Source of the DNA: an uncultured Lachnospiraceae bacterium
GTDB taxonomy: Bacteria > Bacillota > Clostridia > Lachnospirales > Lachnospiraceae
NCBI GenBank assembly: GCA_910579615.1
Contig: CAJTUA010000020.1
Location: 18,334-82,333 of the forward strand
DNA: 64,000 bases
Direction of reading: 5' to 3'
The stretch's first letter is position 1. Every line of letters begins with the position of its first letter. The notes under the pieces were generated by a model. The model was not told the origin of the DNA. It did no database searches and saw only the letters and a program-made list of their open reading frames with translations. A program made the translations under genes and the position numbers. This document shows, piece after piece, positions 58,474 to 64,000 of this stretch.

Positions 58474-61400
58474 ATGAGGAAGAGCAAATGGATTGCCAGG
58501 GTTTTAGCAATCGCACTCACAATCAATACGACAGGCGGTTAAGTTCCGCCTGCGCAGTCCGTGCAGGCAGGGGAAGTTTATGGGACTCTCCCGACACCTG
58601 TGCGGGTCGGTTATGACTTTATTGCCTGGTATCTGGACATGGAAGGGCAGAAGAAGGTGACAGCAGATAGTCTTGTGGAGACAGCAGGAAACCATACCCT
58701 GTATGCGTATTACCTTGAGGAAGCAAAGGAGGTCAACACGTTGGTTCGCTCCTTGCATTTCGGGGAAGCCGGAGCGAATCCGATTACCGGGAATGTTTCA
58801 TTCTCCACCACGGATATGGTAATTGCCATTCCTGGCGCGGAATACGGGATTACACGCACTTACAATTCGCAGAACAAGGAAGACTCCATCCTTGGTCTTG
58901 GCTGGAGCTTTGGCTTTGAGGCAAAATGCGAAATATATTCCGATGGGGTGATTGTATATCTGCCGGATGGGAGCACGGACATTTTCTGGCTTATGGAGGA
59001 TGGTTCCTACTTAAGCAAATACAGCAGACGGACCGGGGGATGGGATTCGGATGATGTTTTTGTAGTCACGGAACCAGACCAAATGAAATATCATTTTAAC
59101 CGGAGCGGCAATCTCGCCTGCATTGAGGACAGGTATGGAAACCGGACAGAAGTGGTTTACACGGACAGCAGGATTTCCGGGCTGACCGATGCGGCGGGCA
59201 GAAAGTATACCTTGGAAACAAATGGGGATGGCAAGCTTGTAAAGCTGACGAACCCGGTGGGTCATGAAGTGCTCTATGCATACGATGCGAAAGGCTATCT
59301 TGTGTCCGTGACCAATGTTTTGGGCGGAACAGTAAAATACACTTACGATGAAGATGGGTATATCGCGCAAATCATCGACCCAGATGGTTCTGTTGTGGCG
59401 CGCTTTTCCTACGGGGAGGACAAAAGACCGATTGGTGGTGAAGAAGATAAAAAGCCTGCCGGTGGCGTGGAGGATACCGGGAAAAACCTTTATACACCAG
59501 GGCAGAAGCAGAGGCTGACGGCAATGCAGGCGCGTACCACGTATGAGGAAACTCCAAAAGCCAATGAGGAGATAGCATGGCAGAGCACCGATGATAGTAC
59601 GGCGGACGGCAGTTCCGGCGATGGGAAACCGACCGGCGGCGAGTCCGGAGACGGGAAACCAACCGGCGGTGAATCCGGGAATGGAAGACCAATTAACCCG
59701 GGAAAAGTAGAGGAAAACCCGCCAAAAACCACGGATGTCCAGGTTACCACTTATGTTGATGCATACGGCAGTACCAAGACCTACACTTATGACCCGGACA
59801 AAAACCAGACACAGATAAAATCCGAGGACGGCAGGGAATGGATTTACTGGTACAACAGTGACATGTATGTAACAGCAGTCCAGAACCCGGACGGGAGCAT
59901 GGAAAAAACGGAGTACGCCGCGCAGGAAGAGGATTTCCACTATGCCGACATCACTTCGGAAACGGATGAGTACGGCAACCAGACTTCGTATACCCTGGAT
60001 GCAAACGGGAACATCACCATGACAACCTATGCAGACGGCAGCACACAGAAGATGTGGTATGATGCATGGAACAACTGTGTGATAGAATGCAGCCAGAACA
60101 ATGTCTATACCTACCATATCTACGATGATAAGGGCATCTGCCTGCTCAAAAACGTGCGCAGGGTGGACGGTGCTGCGATTGCGGATGTGACAGAGCAAAA
60201 CCTTGGCGAAAAGCTGAAAGATATCACCTATACCAACCCGGATTATATCGTTGAGGAATATCGGTATTATACGGAGCAGGAAGCCGAAGAAAAATTCCAT
60301 TCCAAACTGCATGGACTGCTTGCGCAGACCACCAACCCGGAAGGAGAGACGCAAAGTTATTCCTATGATACATACGGCAATGCGACGGCGGTCACGGATG
60401 CAGCGGGCAATACTTATACTTACACCTATGATGCATTTGGCAACCGTCTTTCTGAGACAACGGCAAGAGGGGATGTCTACCGTTGGGAATACCTCCCGAA
60501 TGGCTATGTCACAAGGGAGCATTACCCGGATGGCGGTACGGCAGTCTCTGTCTATGATGCATCCGGGCATCTGCTGCAGAGCGTAAAACCGGAACAATAT
60601 GAACCGGACAAAGATGTGGACGGCAAATATACCGGAACGGGCGGGACTTTCTACCAGTATGGCACGGACGGGCGGCTGCACTCCATGACAGGCGTGCTCG
60701 GGGACATTACAAATTATATCTATGACACAAATGGGAATGTAACGGAAGAAGCAAGGCAGGGGGCGGAGGTTATTTCTTACGCCTATGACCAGAGGAACCG
60801 CCTGACAAGGATGTGGTATCAGGAAAATGCATCCGCCCCGAAACGGACATTTGAAGTGTACACATACGAAGCACTGGAGGACGGGGAACACAAAGTAACA
60901 GCGGAGCGCTATACAGACTTACAGGAAAAAATGACGCAGGTCACCATCTATGATAACATGGGGCGCGAGAAGGAAGCCTACCTTCTTTCGGACGGGGAAA
61001 AGGCAGCGTACAAAGAATATGCCTACTATCCGGACGGCGCACTGCGTGCCGTGACCGAGAACGGTTACACAACGACATGGCAGTATGATGCGCAGGGCAA
61101 TGTGACAGTTGTCGAGGAGCCATTTATGGAAGAAGGCGGCATCATCCGCTATACCCGCACAGAGAACCGTTACGACCGCGCAGGGCGTTTGCTTGAGACG
61201 AGAGTTGGCGAGGCAGGAGAGGATGCCGTAGCCGTGACCCGATACCGCTATGAAAATGGGCGGTTGGTGGAGGAAATCTCGCCGGACGGCATCCCTACCT
61301 ACTACACCTATGATGCGGACGATAATGTCATTCGCGAGCAGACCGGGAATGGAACGGTGGAGGAAAACACCGCGCTCGTTACCGATGCAACCTACGATTT

Positions 61401-64000
61401 CCGTGGCAGCCTGCTGACGCAGACCGTCTGGGTAAGGGCGGAGGATGTTGATATACAGGAACAGGAAGTGCCTGTAGTGCAGGCAGCATTGGCAGGCAGG
61501 CGGCATGTTGCGGCAGGGCTGACCACCCGCCAGACCATGGGAAGTACCCTCTGCGCGCTCACGACAAGTTTCGAATATGACCTTAACGGCAGGCTGACCA
61601 AAGAAATCTCGCCGGACGGCACCGCCGTGCACCATTCTTACGATGCGGCAGGCAATGAAACCGTCACCGAGGTAAGGAACCCGGATGGGACACTTGCCAC
61701 CAGGGAGGAGGCGGTGTATAATACTCGTGGGCAGGCAACGCAGGTGACGGATGCCCTCGGTGCCGTGACAAAATACACCTATGACAACCGCGGCAACACA
61801 ACGAAAGTTGAGGATGCCCTTGGCGGCGTAACACTTTACGTTTACAATTACTACGACCAACTCATAACAGAAGTTTCCCCTGCCAATTACCGCGCAGGGA
61901 AGAGCCTTAAGGAAATGGCGCGCACGGAATACACCTATGATTCCCTGGGGCGCATCCGGACACAGACCGACTATGAATTTGACGAGGATAAAATCCACTC
62001 CGTGGACAGACCGGACGGTTTTTACACGAGGGTGACAGCAACTTACACCTACGACAAGGCAGGAAACAACATACAGATTAAAAATGCGGAAGGGAAAGGG
62101 GCAATCCGCACCTACCACCCGAACGGGCTTGTAGCAACCCATACGAGCGCGGCGGAACTGGCAAAGACCGATGGAATAACGATTTCTTACCGCTATGACA
62201 TCTTTGGCAATACCGTCGGCATCCGCGCCGGGGAGTATGAGAGACGCTATCAATACGACCCGGAGGGGCAGCTGCTTTCGGAATCTGACAGTTACGGCAC
62301 ATTAGCGGCATACACCTATGACACCCTCGGAAGGCTCCAGACCAAAACGGACGCAGCTGGGGCGGTGACCTACTACACCTACAATGCACTCGGGGAGGTT
62401 TCAAGCCAGAGGGTTACCGGAGATGCGAGTGTACCAGAACTGGAAGTATTCTACAAATACGACCGTGCAGGAAGGCTTGTACAGGAATGGGACAGCGCAG
62501 GCAACCGCACCACCTACACTTACGACAGCCTTGGTAACCTGCTTACACAGACCGCCCATGACACACAGACCGGGGAAGCACTCACCGTAAGCTACACCTA
62601 CGACGGGGAAGGAAACCGCACCTCCATGACCGACCCTGCCGGCACCTGCACAGAATACCGCTATGATGCCCTTGGCAGGAAGACTGCGGAATCTATCTAT
62701 GCCGCAGGGCGTGAAAACGCCCCGAAGACCACGCAGTGGGAGTACGACGCAGATGGCAACAACATCCTGGTGCGAGACTACCTTGGCAATGAGACAAGGG
62801 CAGAATACGATTCCCTCGGACGGCTTACGGCACAGTATGACGCATTGGGATGTTTGGTTGCGGCATACGCCTATGATGACTGCGACCGCCAGACCACTTC
62901 CGTGGATGCCCTTGGCAACAAGATGGCATACACCTATGACGACGATGGGAACCTCACTACAGTCACCGCACCGGACGGTACAGCAACTGGTTACACCTAC
63001 GATTACGAGGGGAACCAGGTATCACAGACCGATGCAAAGGGGAACCGGACGCTTTATACATACGACGGGAGGAACCGCCTCACGGCAGTGACCAACGCAC
63101 TTGGGGAGCAGTACTGCTACACATATGATAACGCAGGCAACCAGACGAGCCAGACCGACCCGGCAGGAAAAGGAATCCTCTACACCTACAACGTGCGCGG
63201 CAGCATTGCCACACGGCAGTACATCGGGGAAGCAACTGTCGAGAGCTACCACTACACGGCAGACGGGCAGTTGGCGGAAAAGACCGACCGGAATGGAACA
63301 CGGACAGTCTACACCTATGACGGCTTCGGGCGTCTGGTTTTGGAACAGGCGGGCACAGACCAGAAGACATATACCTATGACAAGGCAGGCAACCTGCTTA
63401 CCGCAACCGACGGCGGCGTGGCAACCACGCGAACCTACGATGCAGAAGGGCGTGTCACAAGCAAAACGGTGGACGGCATTGGAACGACCGTATATACTTA
63501 CGACCTCAACCCGGCAGGCGGGGAGGTCTCCGAAAAGAGCACTGCACCGGACGGCATCACCGCGGAGACGCTGTACGACAAAGTGGGGCGTGTCAGCCTC
63601 ATATCCTCCAGCGACGGCACATGGGTAACCGAATCGTACAACAGGAATGGTAGCCGCAAAGCAACAGGCTATGGGGATGGTAGCGGGCAGGAATACCAGT
63701 ACGATGCGGCAGGGCGTGTCACAGCGTTGGTACACAGGGATAAGGATGGAAAGGAAACCGAACGTTATGCCTACACCTACGATGCGAACGGTAACCTGAC
63801 ATGTGAATCAAGCAGCCGAGGGGCGATTTACTATACCTACGACGCACTGAACCGCCTGACATCCGTGACTGAACCAGAAGGCAGGGTGACGGAGTACACC
63901 TACGACGCATCGGGGAACCGCGCGACAAAGACGGAGCGCCATGGGGATGTGGCTGTCCGGACAGTGTATACTTATGATGCGGCAAACCTGCTTGTAAGGC
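58474..64000 (+). pseudogene. RHS/YD-repeat surface protein, 3' end beyond window, stop in signal peptide
   Basis: ATG 58474 (AAGGAGCG upstream) starts a signal peptide (MRKSKWIARVLAIALTINTT) but TAA at 58540 stops it after 22 codons. The same frame then stays open to the window end, more than 1800 codons. It has a DUF6531-type start (FGEAGANPITGNVSFSTTDM, ITRTYNSQNKEDSILGLGWS) and dozens of YD repeats (YTYDANGNL, YTYDALNRLTS, YTYDASGNR). RHS proteins form a large shell that encloses a C-terminal toxin or effector, which lies outside this window. As written, the long frame has no export signal. Either it is a pseudogene, or translation restarts or reads through. Confidence 0.88.

Noticed and set aside
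59011..63735. Long minus-strand frames (59011-60891, 60919-62253, 63022-63735)
   Set aside because: They are antisense to the YD-repeat frame; repeated codon patterns keep the opposite strand open. No ribosome sites or plausible domains.

Overview
The window looks like chromosome of a low/mid-GC Gram-positive anaerobe of class Clostridia, most probably a gut Lachnospiraceae. The reasons are AGGAGG-type ribosome sites, sigma-A promoters (TTGACA-N17-TATAAT), LytTR/GHKL two-component genes, a CD3324-type HTH protein, a raffinose/sucrose locus like that of Ruminococcus gnavus, and large RHS and lipoprotein surface genes. No rRNA, tRNA, CRISPR array or insertion sequence was recognised.

Layout. 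1-7.8 kb: a secreted/surface block on the minus strand (an Ig-like secreted protein cut by the window edge, an LRR lipoprotein, a secreted subtilase with an extra C-terminal domain). It is followed by a tiny plus-strand secreted-peptide gene and a large two-headed HTH/TPR regulator. 7.9-17 kb: an aldo/keto reductase-like ferredoxin protein, an ABC-F ATPase with a long leader, a NYN/PIN protein, a sugar isomerase, a fused 5-oxoprolinase PxpB-PxpC, a GNAT and a small HTH protein. 17.2-23.3 kb: a LytTR response regulator and soluble GHKL kinase next to an ABC-2 exporter (two ATPases, two permeases) and a monooxygenase-like protein. 23.5-33.4 kb: an ECF-type sigma factor with its membrane partner, then housekeeping genes trpS, pth, mfd, a parvulin-like foldase lipoprotein and asparaginase. 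33.4-42.1 kb: a raffinose-family operon (AraC activator, binding protein, two permeases, alpha-galactosidase, sucrose-kinase-like protein, GH13_18 phosphorylase). 42.3-44.7 kb: a separate HMA protein and a P1B metal ATPase. 45-58 kb: two tandem paralogues of the two-headed regulator, a second secreted-peptide gene, a second subtilase fusion, three related lipoproteins of which two are broken, and a binding-protein-like lipoprotein. 58.5 kb to the end: an RHS/YD-repeat protein running off the window, with a stop codon inside its signal peptide.

The most interesting theme is one that occurs twice. A short signal-peptide-bearing ORF and a secreted subtilase fused to a putative metal-binding C-terminal domain sit beside very large cytoplasmic regulators that carry two XRE-like HTH domains in one chain (HTH-TPR-HTH-TPR). 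The parts resemble a peptide-signalling circuit of the RRNPP kind (secreted pro-peptide, processing protease, TPR receptor), but the two-headed receptor and the fused protease are not an arrangement I know. In the first locus a 123-bp bidirectional promoter module is present in two copies. In the second, a recurring GAATGATTATTTTCTT element precedes the peptide gene, the subtilase (as a perfect inverted repeat) and the downstream lipoprotein. The link between these genes is inference from position and architecture.
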